The notes beneath the pieces were generated by a model. The model was not told where the DNA came from. It made no database searches and worked only from the letters and a program-made list of their open reading frames with translations. Position numbers and translations under genes: made by a program. This document shows positions 32,921 through 45,959 of a stretch of DNA of 64,000 bases, in pieces; the first letter of the stretch is position 1, and every line of letters begins with the position of its first letter. The DNA comes from Watersipora subatra. Taxonomy: Eukaryota > Bryozoa > Gymnolaemata > Cheilostomatida > Watersiporidae. The stretch lies in the NCBI RefSeq assembly GCF_963576615.1, contig NC_088711.1:10782869-10846868 (forward strand), given 5' to 3'.

Positions 32921-33256
32921 ATGAAAGTCCTTGCACTCTTCTTGGCTCTCTGCCTAGCTCTTGCAGTCGGATACGGAGGTGGCGGCTATGGAGGTGGTGG
33001 CTATGGAGGTGGTGGCTACGGAGGTGGTGGCTACGGAGGTGGTGGTTATGGTAGTCGTGGTGGATATGGCGGCTACAGCAGTAGAGGGTACAAGAGTTAC
33101 GGATATAACAGTGGATACAGCCGTGGATACAGTCGTGGATATGGTGGTGGTGGATATGGTGGATATGGAGGCGGTGGATATGGTGGACGTGGCGGATATG
33201 GAGGCGGTGGATACGGTGGACGGGGTGGATATGGCGGTGGATATGGAGGCTACTAA
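32921..33256 (+). CDS. G4: secreted Gly/Tyr-rich protein (111 aa)
   Basis: Signal peptide MKVLALFLALCLALAVG, five GGGGY units, GSRGGYGG, core YSSRGYKSYGYNSGYSRGYSRGYG, then the two GGRGGYGG tail units and GGYGGY. Predicted exon 2 is 32907-33268 (acceptor TTACAG|ACTCC) and exon 3 starts at 33374. The exon 2 donor is AACTG|GTATC instead of the AACAG|GTATC or GTACC of the others; the GT is kept, so splicing should still occur. Intact. Confidence 0.88.
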   Translation: MKVLALFLALCLALAVGYGGGGYGGGGYGGGGYGGGGYGGGGYGSRGGYGGYSSRGYKSYGYNSGYSRGYSRGYGGGGYGGYGGGGYGGRGGYGGGGYGGRGGYGGGYGGY

Positions 33257-33495
33257 AAACCTAAACTGGTATCAAATTATTCTTTTTAGAATTTACATAC
33301 CTTCTATGAAAGTTTAGTGTTTAACACATGTTTTTATGATGTGGGAAACTTATAACTTTTTTGTACATTTCAGGTACTCAAACACGTTGAGGCAATCACA
33401 ACAAACTGGGAGCACATCTCAGGAGATCTGTTGATTTTTTGTTTATTTCTGTTGTCTTGATTACAATATTATGATACTTTTTTGGATATTGAAAT

Positions 33496-33501
33496 AATAA
33501 A
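33496..33501 (+). terminator. G4 poly(A) signal AATAAA
   Basis: AATAAA in the conserved 3'UTR context. Confidence 0.75.
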
Positions 33502-33504
33502 ATG

Positions 33505-35190
33505 GTTAGTAAGATAAAAGTACCTTTTCTCATAACGCCATTATATCATACAATATGTATTGTGTAATGACATGTATATTCAACTGGTGAATACACATAA
33601 TGTAGAACAAATAGGCTATATTATTAAAATGGAGACAAACCGTGTCGATCCTCTGAGAATAATTGGAAAAATGATTAACTGTACAAAATACAAATCACAA
33701 TAATCATCCTGTAACAGCAGAAAGTATAACCTGCAAATACTCCCTTCTTATCCTCTGCAATTTGTAATTCCCAGGTGATCAACATTTTTGTTCAAAACAG
33801 AAGTCAAGAACTTATAAATGAATAAAAAATTAAACTGAAATATTTATCAATTAGCCTGAAGAGTGGAAGCTGACCTCATGCAAACATATAATTGACTAGT
33901 ACATAATTGATACAAACTAAAGTGGAACATTTTGAAGTCTTATGTGGTTTGCCAAAATAGTCATCAGCAATAGAAATGTATAGGGAGAAAGTAGAGATGT
34001 ATACATTATACTATTATTCACTCTTCACATCGTGTATTGAGTGCTCCTTCATTATTATTCTTTACAAAACTAGCGTTTCTAGCAATAATATATTGTTTTT
34101 TATATATGTGTATATATAATAAAAATGGAAAATTGAGTCCGAGAAATAACATCTGCACGCCAAATGTGGGTTTGCCTAAATAGAAGTCAGCAGTAGACAA
34201 GCTCGCTATTAAGAATGTCTAAGATCTTGAGGTGAATGTTCAAAGTACTGTTAGTAAACACATAATTAATTTTATGAAATAATGATCTCTTGTCTCATAT
34301 AATAACTGACTAACTCTTTTTTAATAATCTTACATATCGATGTGCAAAAGTGATATAGTTAAGCCACATTCATCACCATGATAAACTGTATATTATATCG
34401 AGGTGAATGCTCAAAGTACTGTTGAGATTTGTTGAATATACAGAATACTGAACATCAACAAAGGCTGCTTGTCACTTCAGTACCAGTATAAATAATGTAC
34501 TTATAATTGTCCATATCTATTCCTCTCTCCACAATATCTGCTTCGTTCTTCTGAATATGTTCTTCAAATTGTGATTCACATTCTCATAGTGTGTAATCGT
34601 ACGCTCGTGATGATGTCAGGTTATTTTTTTAAACTGGCCAAAGGGTAATTTGCACAAAGTCATGCGCTTTTCGCGAATTGCTGTGTCGCAAATTATTGGG
34701 AACACAACTGCTCATGCGAATTGGAACGTTCGATGGGTTATCAAAAATATTGGTTTGAACCAAGCTTGAGGCAGTTCCTACACCTAGAATTCTCCTCAGA
34801 TAGATTGCCCAGGACTATTCTCTGATTCAGCAAAATTTGAGGTGAAGAAAGCTCTTGGTCAGTGTTAGGACCACCCAAGCAGCTTAATTAGTCCTGGTGG
34901 TCCCTTTCAAGGATGTGAAACAATCCAAGCTTTGCCAATTAGGACAGAAACATGCCATACTTCTAACTAACTCCCAGGTTCTTATTAATTAAAGCAAAAA
35001 ACACTAATTGGAATTTTTCAAAATTCTCATATAATGGGTAAATATTAAACAGAAATTGAAACAATATTCTCAAGGAGACAAGACGTTGATAGACAGTGTT
35101 CCAAAGTCAACTCTTAGTTCACTATACATAGAGATCTTATCTCACTCAACTTACTGCTTACTAAGGCTAATCAGCTGACAAAAGAAGTTG
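33505..35190 (+). repeat. 3' flank and B block after G4
   Basis: 3' flank to about 34840, then B block to 35190. No gene. Confidence 0.7.
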
Positions 35191-35194
35191 ACAA

Positions 35195-35395
35195 AAAACT
35201 AGCTATGAGACCCTGCATACATCCTAACTGCTTTATACACACCTGTAAAAATTAGATATGAGACCCTGCAGGTATAGTAGCTGTTTTATATGCTCCTGTA
35301 AAAACAAGATATGAGACCCTGCAGGAATAGTAACTGTTTTTTACGCTCCTTTAGAAACCAGAGATGAGACCCTGCAGGTATAGTAATTGCTTTAT
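35195..35395 (+). repeat. 53-bp minisatellite, about 4 copies
   Basis: Same unit as at 17770-18360, mostly the CCTGCAGGTATAGTA variant. Confidence 0.85.
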
Positions 35396-36930
35396 AGGTT
35401 CATAATCATCGTATGAAGAAAATTGGTATAACCAGCATCCACATGTATTTGTGTTGTCATTCAAAAAGTAGAGTTCAAAGTGGTCAGCAGAATTAACCAA
35501 TCACATTCTAAGATTATTGAATACCTTCATGTCAACCAAATTCAGGATGATACACATGACATTCCTGAACTTTGTTGCTTTTTAAACATTCTACCGTATT
35601 AGAACAACTAGTTCTTTTATTGAACCATCAGCTCAAATAAACAGACTTAAAGGTAAACTAGTAATTTACACACAGATTGACTAATCGCATGATGGCATAA
35701 TTGATTCCTTCTAAATACAGTTTGCTTGCAATCAATATGAGTTCATTGATCAGCGTTAGATGAATGTAGCTATTGAACCATCATGACAATATTTGATATC
35801 AGCTATTTTCAGGATATGTTTAAAAACTAAATGGTCTGGTAAGTTGAAAAACTTGAACATAGTGCATATAGTATGTGGTTTCTCAGATTTGCGTTGATGT
35901 CATGGCATGTTTTTACCAACTTTGGAGACCCAATTCTATATGCGTTAAGTCTTGTTCTTTGCCAATGACTTTTTATGAGCAAATATTCAAATCATGTTGT
36001 CTTCATGCTGACCTACCTTAACAATAATTATTTATCTGTACTGAAACTACTCCATGTAGAATTTTATGTAAATGATATTTAACAGTTCAATTACTTTGCA
36101 TTTCCATAAATAAAAATCTATAAGATTCAGGAAATGGGTATAAAAGAACCAGATAAAGAAATGACAGCTAAATTCTGACTGCTAGTGTTTTATTAGGAGC
36201 CACAGTGGGTGCTGAGTAACTCTTGTCTAACAAGAACTATTATTCTATATATTATGTATAAACTGCAGTGAGAATTTGAAAAGAGCATAAACCATCAAAA
36301 CTGATCCTTTAAGATCAACAATACAGATTGCATATATTTGATACAACCACCAAGGATTGACTGAAGTCAATTAGTATAAAAGGCTTTTCTGGTTGCAGCA
36401 ATATAAATACACTTTTATTAATGATAAAAGAGTTTTTAGGAGTTCATCTGCTGAGAATCATAAGTCTCTTGCAACAACAAACATACTTTTTGGAAAGGGT
36501 ACAAAGAAAGGCTACTATAAATAGCTGCGTAAAGGAAGTGCATTGTTAGGGTCTGGCTCATTATTTCCTCCAAAATATTTTAAAACTTTTAATATTTAAA
36601 TAAAAATAACATTTTAATGATATAAACATTCTATTAGTGTTGATTGATTTATTTGATTAATTGTTGATAGGCGAGAGAATTAAGCCAAATAAGCCATTAC
36701 ATGAGATGACCAAAGGTGTCAAGATATGGAAATTATTGGTAAAACGAATGAAATTGATGAAGTACTCCATCAAATATAGCAGCAGTCTGGCAGTCAAAGT
36801 ATATAACTCTTGTCTCACAAGAACTGTTATTCTATATGTTATGGATAAACTGCAGTGAGAACTTCAAAAAAGCACGTATCATCATAACGGATGCTTTAAG
36901 ATAAACAAAATAGATTGCTTATTTATATAT
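35395..36930 (+). repeat. Linker and orphan promoter module
   Basis: Linker to about 36100, including a broken copy of the 29483 open frame. Then module 36105-36930 (TGATACAACCACCAAGGATTG, CTGGCAGTCAAAGTATATAA), which leads to a second module start and not to a gene. Confidence 0.6.
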
Positions 36931-38205
36931 ATGGATCTCAGTGTTTTTTTGTTGTTCTGTCATCCGTATGTCCAGTTATGGAGATGAAGTACAGGAACGA
37001 AAAACTACTTTGCACTTGAAAATAATTCAGAACCACCAGTTACATTACCTAGTCACTTTACAGTTGTCTGGAATAATTAAAACTAACACTAATGCTAGAG
37101 CGTTTGAAGACCAAGATTGTGTGAGAGATCATGACGCGTAACGTTTATAAGTACAGTAGACACCCCTACAATGAATATCTGCTATAACGTAAATCCATTT
37201 TATGTAAAGAATTTATGTGAAGTTTTTGCTTTTTATTACATAAAAATTTTATATACCATAACATAAATTTTCGAGCCGGGCGAGTTCTGAAATATTTAAA
37301 AATTTAAATGTTAATCTATTTTGCTGCACTTGCGAGAAAAAAAACGGTATTTTGCATATTCCGTTATATTTATTATATATATATATGTATACAGCTTTCA
37401 TGAAAGTCTAGCTCGTCATGATAGATTGTCAGATGTTTTAACAAAACAGAGAATAGGTTGAGAAGGCGATTGATTAGTGCAGGTATTACAGCATTGTCGG
37501 TCCACCAATCTGAATGTCACGAGTTGGAGTATTTCCGAAAGTTGTTTTATATCTTAACCTTTACCCCATGAATACAGATATACGACGGCCAAGTAGAACC
37601 GCTTTTTATAACGAAAATATTTTATTGTTTTGCCATATTGTACAGATATAAAATATTTGTTATTAGTTTTACCTTGCAGAATAGACTTCTGTTTAGAAAA
37701 AAATATAAATCCTAGTAAATAGACTTTGCAGATGCACGTTCCCCATCAACTTGTTGTAAAATTACCACAATCATGGTCTATAAAACCAGTGAGATTGATC
37801 ATAAAAAAGGTTGTCAATGCAAACCAATGATACTGCAATTACGGTCCAGGTCACAAATTAAAAAAATTAAGTCAAGTTTTTTTCTTTTTGTCTGGCCATT
37901 GGAGTGAGTTTGGAAAGATTTTGGAACGGATTAGGCAATTTCCATGTATATTACTGTTCTTATAAGCTAAAATCTCTTTAACAAAAACATTCCTGTAACG
38001 GATTATTTACGTTGTAGGAGCCCCTACTTTACAATTATTCCAAGCGTAAGCAAAGTTGGCTACATGGCTTAGTGGTAATGCACTTACTTCATACGTGTGT
38101 GTTCAATGAATTTATATGCTCAATTTCTGTGAGATGCAAACTTTTTTCTTAACGCCAAGATGGAAGAACAGACACGGCTCTTATTATAGTAAAGATTTAG
38201 ACTAG
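36930..38205 (+). mobile_element. SINE(-)/MITE-A/SINE(+) composite
   Basis: SINE(-) 36940-37060 (shortened in its tRNA-like head), MITE-A 37152-38032, SINE(+) 38045-38205. Same layout as at 18840. Confidence 0.7.
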
Positions 38206-38349
38206 CTTAAGTTACTAGCTTAAGTTACTCAAATTCATTGGGTAAAGAAACTTAGCCAATGACAACTACATGTATATTACTTGCCACTATTTTTAAGCTA
38301 GTTTAAATCTTGACCAAATTAATAGCATAAGAAGTAAAAGATGTTTTTT

Positions 38350-40280
38350 GACAATTCAATATAGACTGAAGCCAAATAGTGAAGAAGGCTTCCACATGTA
38401 TGGTTGCTGAGATGTAAATACACTTTTGTTTAAGGAGAATAATTTAAGTCTCTTGCAACAACAAACATACCTTTTAGAAAAGGTACAAAGAAAGGCACCA
38501 GATAAAGAAATGAAGGCTACATTCTGACTGCTAGTGTTTTATTGAGAGCCACAGTGGGTGCTGAGTAACACTTGTCTCACAAGAACTATTATTCTATATG
38601 TTATGTATAAACTGCAGTGGGAATATCAAGAGAGCACGAATCATCATCACTGATGCTTTAAAATAAATAAGACAGATCGCATATATTTGATACAATCACA
38701 AGGATAGACTGAAGCCAAATAACATAAAAGGCTTCTATGATTGTTGAGATATAAATACACTCTTATTAATGATAAAAGATTTTTTAGGAGTTCATCTGCT
38801 GAGAATCATAAGTCTTTTGCAACAACAAACATACTTTTTGGAAAGGCTACAAAGAAAGGCTACTTTAAATAGACGTGTAAAGGAAGTTGGTCGTTAGGGT
38901 CCGGTTCACTATTTGCTCAAAAATATTTTAAAGCTTTAAAAATTTAGATAAAATTAACATATTAATGATATAAACATTCTATTACTGTTGATTCTGGCAC
39001 TGATAGGCGAGAGAATTCAACCAATTACGGGATTACATGAAACGACCAAAGGCGTCAATATATGTAAATTATTGGTAAAAGGACAGAGATTAATGGAGTA
39101 GTCTAGTGAATATAGCAACAATTTTGTTTTCTACAAAAAATAAACAAATTATATATTATACTCCACATTATACGTACTATTATTAACACTTCACATGGTG
39201 TATTGAGTGCTTTTTCTTTATTATTCATTACGAGACTAGTTTTTCTTGTATGTTTTTGTATATTTATATATATATAATAACACTAAAAAATTGAATACGA
39301 ACAATAACATCTGCGCGTCAGATGTGGTTTGCCTAAATAGAAGTCAGAAACTATAACCTGCAGAGACTCCCTTTTTATCCTCTGCAATTTTTAAGTTTCA
39401 AGTGATCAACATTTTTGTTCAAAACAGAGGTCAAGAACTTATGAAGGAAAAAAAATTCAACTGAAATATTTATCAAGAGCCTGAAGAGTGGAAGTTGACC
39501 TGATGTAAACATATAATTGACGAGTATATACTTGATACAAAGTAAAGTGGAACATTTTGAAGTCTTATGTGGTTTGCCAAAATAGAAGTCAGCAGTAGGT
39601 AAACTTGCCATTGGGAATGGCTAAGATCTTGAGGTGAATGTTCAAAATACTTTTAGTAAACACATAATTAATTTTCATGAAATGAAAATCTCTTGTCTCA
39701 TATTGACTAACTGTATTTCTCACCTATCAATAGTAAAAATGATCTAGTAAAATCACATTAACCACCTTATTAAACTGTCAGCTGAGTATTTCATATAGAG
39801 GTGATGATGATGATGATGATGAGAACCAATGAGACCCGCCGGTATCTCCTTACGTTTGATTATGTTAAATAATAAAATAAATCGTATTATACTGTAGTAT
39901 ATTTTTCTCTGGTGTTTTGTTGAATATACAGAAAACTGAACATCAACAAAGGCTTCTTGTCACTTCAGTATCAGTATAAATACTTATAATTGTACATATC
40001 TACTCCTCTATTAAAATGCGATTCACAATCTCATACTGTGTAATCGTACGCTAGTGATGATGTCAAGCTGTTTTTTTTTAACTGGCCAAAGTGCAAGTCG
40101 CACAAAGTCATGCGCTTTTTGCGAATTGCTGTATCGCAAATTATTGGGAACACAACTGCTCATGCCAATTGAAAAGCACAGTGGGTTATAAAAAATACTG
40201 GTCTGAACCAGGCCTGAGGCAGCTCTTGAACTTATAATTCTTCTCAAATATATTGCCCAGGACTTTTCTCTGATTCAGCA
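38350..40280 (+). repeat. Second gene-less array unit
   Basis: A short module piece (38350-38490) is joined to a second full module (38500-39120). At about 39120 this is joined to 3'-flank sequence (TTTTGTTTTCTACAAAAAA, then CTTCACATGGTGTATTGAGT). No exon of the GY gene is present. A GATGATGATGATGATGATGA run lies at 39801. Confidence 0.65.
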
Positions 40281-41260
40281 AATTTTGAGATGAAGAAAGC
40301 TCTTGATCAGTGCTAAGACCACCCAAGCATCTTAATCAGTCCTGGTGGTCCCTTTCAAGGATGTGAAACAATCCAAGCATTGCCAATTAGGACAGAAACC
40401 TGCCATACTTCTGAATGAATCACAGGTTCTTATTGATTAAAGTGAAAACACTTGGTAAAATCTCTAAAAGATTCCATATAATGGGTAAATAATAAACAGA
40501 GATTGAAATAATATTCTCAAGGAGACTAGAAGTTGATAGACGGTGTTCCAAAGTCAACTCTTAGTTCACTAGACATAGAGATCTTATCTGACTCAACTTA
40601 CTGTTTACTAAAGCTAATAAGTTGGCAAAAGAAGTGCGCAAATACTAGCTATGAGACCATGCGTGAGAGTTTGAAAAGAGCCCGAGTAATAACGGATGCC
40701 TAAAAGTAAACAAAATAGATTGCATATATTTTACTCAATCACCAAGGATAGACTGAAGCCAAATAACATGAAAAGGCTTCTTTGGTTGCTGAGCTATAAA
40801 TACACTCTTATTGATGATAAAAAAATGTTTAGGAGTTCATCAACTGGGAATCATAACTCTCTTGCAACAACAAACATACTTTCTGGAAAGGATACAAATA
40901 AAGGCTACTACAAATAGACACTTAAAGGAAGTTGATTGTTAGGGTCCGTTCCTTATTTGTAACATTGATAAAATTAGCAAAATATTTTAAAGCTTTGAAT
41001 ATATAGATATAAATAGCATATTGATGAAATAAACATTCTATTAGTGTTGATTCTGGCACTGGTAGGCCAGAGAATTCAGCCAATTAAGTAATTACATGAC
41101 TTGACCAAAGGTGTCAATATATGGAAATTATTGATAAATGGACTGATATTAATGGAGTACTTCAGTGGATATAGCGACAGGTTGACAGGCAGAGTAACTC
41201 TTGTCTCACAGGAACTATTATTCTATACGTTTATGTATAAACTGAAGTGAGCACGAATAA
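40280..41260 (+). repeat. B block and orphan promoter module
   Basis: B block to 40640 with only a trace of the minisatellite, then a module to about 41235 (CTGGTAGGCCAGAGAATTC, AGGTTGACAGGCAGAGTAAC). No gene. Confidence 0.65.
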
Positions 41261-41304
41261 CAGATGATAATAACATAATAATAATATCATAACAGATGCT
41301 TTAA

Positions 41305-41576
41305 AGGTTGACTTGCAACAAAATGCACATTACAGTTATTTGGTATCAAAAGGTTCGCCATGTCTTAATCTGCTGTGTTGTAAGTGTAAAATATGTAGAA
41401 ATCTATGGCGTTTTCATGATGGCTGCGATTAACTGTTTGTTTTTGAGCTTTTAAGAGCTAGTAATCACATTTCTACATATTTTGCACCTACAACACAGCA
41501 GAGTAAGACATGGGAAATTTTTTGATACCAAATAACTGTCATGTGAATTTTGTTGAAAGTCAACCTTTAATATCTC
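41305..41576. mobile_element. Palindromic TTAA-flanked MITE (272 bp)
   Basis: Same element as at 14923 but without the arm duplication. Ends AGGTTGACTTGC and complement (AAAGTCAACCT, one change); TTAA at 41301-41304 and 41577-41580. Confidence 0.85.
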
Positions 41577-42078
41577 CCTTGTTGTATGTTCTCTTCTTTT
41601 CAAAACCTCTTTTCAAAATATAGGTTCAGAACTCATAATTGTTAAAAGAAATTGAATTGAAACATTTATCAATGAGTGTAAAGAGTAAATATAAACATAT
41701 TATTGACTTGTATACTCAATACAAACTTACCTAGAACATCTTCAAATATTTGACTATAAAAGTTTTTATTGTCAAATATAAAACCTGATGTTTCTCTATA
41801 ACCTTTAACAACTATAATAATCTAATTACAAAGTTCTAGTAGTTTTAATAGTTTTAGCTACTTATAAAAGAATCAAAACTGGTATGAATATTTTATCTGC
41901 AGATTGCTCGTAACAAGCATAAAACTATTAGTAAAGTGTTTTATCTAAAGTAGTAGTTTAGTTTACCAACATATATAGTTGTATGGTATATATATATTAT
42001 ATATATAGTAGATGTAGTAGTATATGTGGTTTACACTGTAAAGTAAAGTGCTCAATAATCGAGTCAATTAGAGCTGTG

Positions 42079-42229
42079 TATGAAGTTTATTAAAAACTAC
42101 TGGTTAAAATCATTACTGCTATTAGTTTCATGCAATCGCGTTGCAATCTTCAGGTAGAAGATTGCAACACGATTGCATGAAACTAATAGTAGTAATGATT
42201 TTAACCTGTAGTTTTTAATAAACTTCATA
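42079..42229. repeat. 73-bp-arm near-perfect hairpin
   Basis: Left arm 42079-42151 and right arm 42157-42229, separated by AGGTA. The arms differ at only a few positions (for example ATTACTGCTATTAG against CTAATAGTAGTAAT). No coding frame; possibly a MITE or the fold-back product of a copy event. Confidence 0.85.
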
Positions 42230-42231
42230 TA

Positions 42232-42234
42232 GTA

Positions 42235-42315
<81 letters not shown>

Positions 42316-42375
42316 TATATATGTATGTATATATACACATATATACATATATATATCCTTATATATGTATACATA
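42232..42375. repeat. (TA)n microsatellite
   Basis: Long pure TA run, then TATG/TACA variants. Confidence 0.95.
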
Positions 42376-42998
42376 TACTATATAAAAAGTATAATTAATA
42401 GGTCTATGATACATATTGTATATATACATTAGAAGTATATATGTCAGTAAACCGGACTATTGCTTTAGATAAAACACTTTACTAATAGTTTTATGCTTGT
42501 TACGAGCAATCTGCAGATAAAATATTCATACCAGTTTTGATTATTTTATAAGTAGCTAAAACTATTAAAACTACTAGAATTTTGTAATTAGATTATTATA
42601 GTTGTTAAAGGTTATGGAGAAACATCAGGGTTTATATTTGACTTTGATTCACTGATTCATTAATATATTCGAAACTTAACACCTGATATTGTTTTTCATT
42701 TTCGTTAAATAACAAATTGCAGAGAATGAAAAGGGAATATTTACAGGCTATAATTTTAATTTTGTTGTTGGAGGAAGAGAATTGTGACTTATCTTCTCCC
42801 AAGCATTAATATTAATAAATTGCTAACGTTTTCAATTATTCTCAGAGGATCGACACAGTTAGTCTCCATTCTAATGATATACCGTAATTGTTTTACATTA
42901 TGTGCACTGACCATTTGAGTGTTTATGTTATAACACAAAGTGACATACTGTATGATATAATTACATTATGAGAAAAGTAGTTCTATCTTACTAACCAT

Positions 42999-43004
42999 TT
43001 TATT
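42999..43004 (-). terminator. G5 poly(A) signal AATAAA
   Basis: TTTATT on the plus strand, in the conserved 3'UTR context read on the minus strand. Confidence 0.75.
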
Positions 43005-43252
43005 ATTCGAATAGCCAAAACATATATCATAAAACTGTAATCAAAACAGCAACAAAATAAATAAATAAAATATCAAAAGGTCTTCTCCAATGTGCTCCTA
43101 GTTTGTTGTGATTGGCTGTACTTGTTCAAGTACCTGAAATGTACAGAAAAGTTAAAAGTTTCCCAAATCATAAAAACATGTGTTGAACATTAAACTTTCA
43201 CAGAAGGTATGTAAGTTCTAAAAAAGACATAATTTGATACCTGTTTAGGTTT

Positions 43253-43618
43253 TTAGTAGCCTCCATATCCACCGCCATATCCACCTTGCCCACCATATCT
43301 GCTGCCTCCATATCCACCACGTTCACCATATCCACCGCCTCTATATCCACCATATCCACCACCACCATATCCACGACTGTATCCACTGCTGTATCCACTT
43401 TTATATTCATAACTCTTGTAACCTTCACTGCTGTAGCCGCCATATCCGCCACGACCACCATAACCACCACCTCCATAGCCGCCACCTCCGTAGCCGCCAC
43501 CTCCGTAGCCGCCACCTCCGTAGCCACCACCTCCGTAGCCGCCGACTCCATAGCCGCCACCTCTGTGTCCGACCGCAAGAGCGAGGCAGAAAGCCAAGAA
43601 GAGTGCAAGGACCTTCAT
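43253..43618 (-). CDS. G5: secreted Gly/Tyr-rich protein (121 aa), inverted
   Basis: Paralogue on the opposite strand. Signal peptide MKVLALFLAFCLALAVG; mature GHRGGGYGVGGY, then five GGGGY units, GGRGGYGG, and core YSSEGYKSYEYKSGYSSGYSRGYG, where two Glu replace Arg and Gly. The tail is more diverged (GGYRGGGYGERGGYGGSRYGGQ). It shares GHRGGGYGVGG, the FLAF signal peptide and the Glu substitutions with G6, so G5 and G6 are nearest relatives despite opposite strands. Predicted exon 1 is about 43890-43833, exon 2 43632-43241, exon 3 from 43133. Introns are 200 and 107 bp, with intact GT and AG. Confidence 0.88.
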   Translation of the reverse strand: MKVLALFLAFCLALAVGHRGGGYGVGGYGGGGYGGGGYGGGGYGGGGYGGGGYGGRGGYGGYSSEGYKSYEYKSGYSSGYSRGYGGGGYGGYRGGGYGERGGYGGSRYGGQGGYGGGYGGY

Positions 43619-43832
43619 TTTTTGTTTGGAGTCTGTGAAATTTATGCCAAAAACATATACAACTGGTAAACGTTAATATGAGACTGTCAGCACTATGTGC
43701 CCTCACTACTACAAAGTCTTGATAAACCGTAAACTTCTAAAATCAGGGCTCTAAATGTGAGCTAAAAAAGCAGTCTCAAATCATTGCATTCTCTAGCAAT
43801 AAATAAAGCATTTAACAGTTTACACTAGACAC

Positions 43833-44500
43833 CTGCTTTGTGTTGTCAAAGAACTGACTGGTTACTGCTGCTGCAGGAAAAGGTGTGAAGTTTTGAGCGA
43901 TTTCTGTCTTTTTATATACATCTGGCCGTCTTGTTTTTGCCAAGCTTTAATAACTCGGACCTTTTCCTCTTTTCATTTGTTTGATTCGCCTTTCAAGTTT
44001 GGTTGAGTGCCAGACCGCTGCTATATTTGGAGTACCCCACTAATATCAGTCCTTTTATCAATAATTTACATACATATTGACACCTATGAGCATCTCCTGC
44101 AATGACTTTATTGGCTGAATCTTCTCGCCTATCACTGCCAGGATCAACACTAATAGAATCTTCATATCACTAATATGCTATTTATATCTAAATATTCAGT
44201 CTTAAAGTATTTTAACAATGTTACAAATAGTGAACCAGACCATAACAACCAATTTATTTTACGTGTTTATTTAAAGTAGCCTTTTTTTGTATCCTTTCCA
44301 AAAGGTATGTTTGTTGTTGCAAGAGACTTATGATTCCCAGCAAATAAACTCCTAAAAATTCTGTTATCATTAATAAGAGTGTATTTATATCTCAGCAACC
44401 AGAGAAGCTTTTTAAATATATTTCACTTCAGTCTATACTAAATTATATCAAATACAATTTGTAATGAATTGGTGATTGTATCAAATATATAAATGTACTA
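43833..44500 (-). promoter_or_regulatory. G5 promoter module with TATA box
   Basis: Reads on the minus strand. TATATAAAA at 43918-43910, start region CTTCACACCTTTTCCTGCAG from 43890, exon 1 ending at 43833 (AAAGCAG|GTGTCT). The module upstream reaches to about 44500. 44500-44775 is linker. Confidence 0.7.
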
Positions 44501-44774
44501 TCGCTGAATGAACAGGTAATATAAAGGTTTTTGTGCAGAGGATCTATTTTTGATCAAAATATACAAAATTTATCATTCCAACTTTTAAAAGAAAATGTTT
44601 ATTTCATTTTGTGTGTGTTCGGTAAATATATAATCAAAATATTTGAAAGCTCGAAAAATAACTCAAACAGATTGTTGAAAAAAATTTCAACAATTTGATT
44701 TAACACAGTTTAAAAATAGTGGCAGGTAATGTATTTGCCATTGGCTAAGTTTCTTTACCCAATGAAATTGAGTA

Positions 44775-45860
44775 ACTTAAGCTAGTCAAAGTCTTTACTA
44801 TAATAAGAGCCGTGTTCATCCTTCAATCTGTGTGTTAAGAAAAAAGATTGCATCTCACCCAAATTGAACATTTATATTCATTGGATACACAGATATGTAG
44901 GAAGTGCATTACCACTAAGCCACCTTGCCGAGGCTTGGAATAATTGTACAGTAGGGGCTCCTACAACGTAAATAATCCATTAACGGAATGTTTGCGTTAT
45001 AAAGCTTTTACGTTATAAGAACAGTAATGTACACGGAAATTGCCTAATTCATTCCAAGACCTTTCCAAACTCATTCCATTGGCCAGACAAAAAGGAAAAA
45101 GCTTGACATAACTTTTATAGTTTGTGGGCTGTACCGTAACTGCAGTATAATTGGTTTGCATCGACCACTTTTCGCCTTTTTCTGATCAATCTCTCTATTC
45201 GTACTTAGAGGGTCAAAGTTAAGATAAGAAATAACTTTCGACCATACTCCAACTCGTGACATTCAGATTGGTGTACCGAGGCTGTAACACCTGCACCAAT
45301 CGATCGCCTTTAAGCGTTTATGAACAATTATGCAGCTACTTATTCTACACTTGTATATATTGTCGACACATCTGACGATTTATCAATATAGATATAATGT
45401 TGTACGCACGCCGTTTTTTCTTTCACAGTTGCGGTGAGATAGATTACCATTTACATCAAGGATGAAAGCTCGCCGAACTTCACACTTTAAGATATATAGA
45501 ATTTTTTATGTACTACAAAGCAAAAACTTCATATATATTCTTTACATTATCTGGAATTTACGTTATAGCAGGTATACTTTATAGAGATGTCTACTGTACT
45601 GTACTGTCTACTGTACTTATAAACGTTACGCGTCATGATCTTTCACGCAATCATGATCTTCAAGCGTGCTAGCATTAGTATGAGTGCTAATTATTCCAGG
45701 CTACTGTAAGGTGGGTGAGTAATGTAATGTTTAGCATACCAGTCTGCAAAACCAGTGATTCCGAATTATGTTCCAGTGTGAAGAAGTTTTCATTCCTGTA
45801 ACTTCATTTCCATAATTGGACATACGGATGACAGCACAAGAAGAAATAATAATATAATTT
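44775..45860 (-). mobile_element. Inverted SINE/MITE-A/SINE composite
   Basis: The same composite, reversed as part of the G5 inversion: SINE 44780-44940, MITE-A 44947-45598 (short, about 650-bp class), SINE 45706-45850. A small CTGTACTGTCTACTGTACT duplication lies at the MITE edge. Confidence 0.7.
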
Positions 45861-45959
45861 TGTGTATAGATATGCAATCTTTTTTGTTTATCTTAAAACA
45901 TCAGTTATGATGATTCGCGCTATTTTGAAATTCTCACTGTAGTTTATACGTAACATATA

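Larger units (their letters stand above)
41580..42640. repeat. Large inverted repeat at inversion breakpoint
   Basis: 3'-flank sequence in plus orientation (41778-41989; for example GATTGCTCGTAACAAGCAT) faces the same sequence in minus orientation (42442-42640). The 450-bp centre holds TA microsatellite and a 73-bp-arm hairpin. It marks the left edge of the inverted G5 unit. Confidence 0.85.

Noticed and set aside
42097-42429. 110-residue frame of Tyr/Ile repeats
   Set aside because: A direct translation of the TA microsatellite.
43286-43669. Ser/Thr/Ala/Ile-rich frames antisense to the GY genes (also 51214, 56890)
   Set aside because: Antisense readings of the same repeats; no promoter or splice context of their own.
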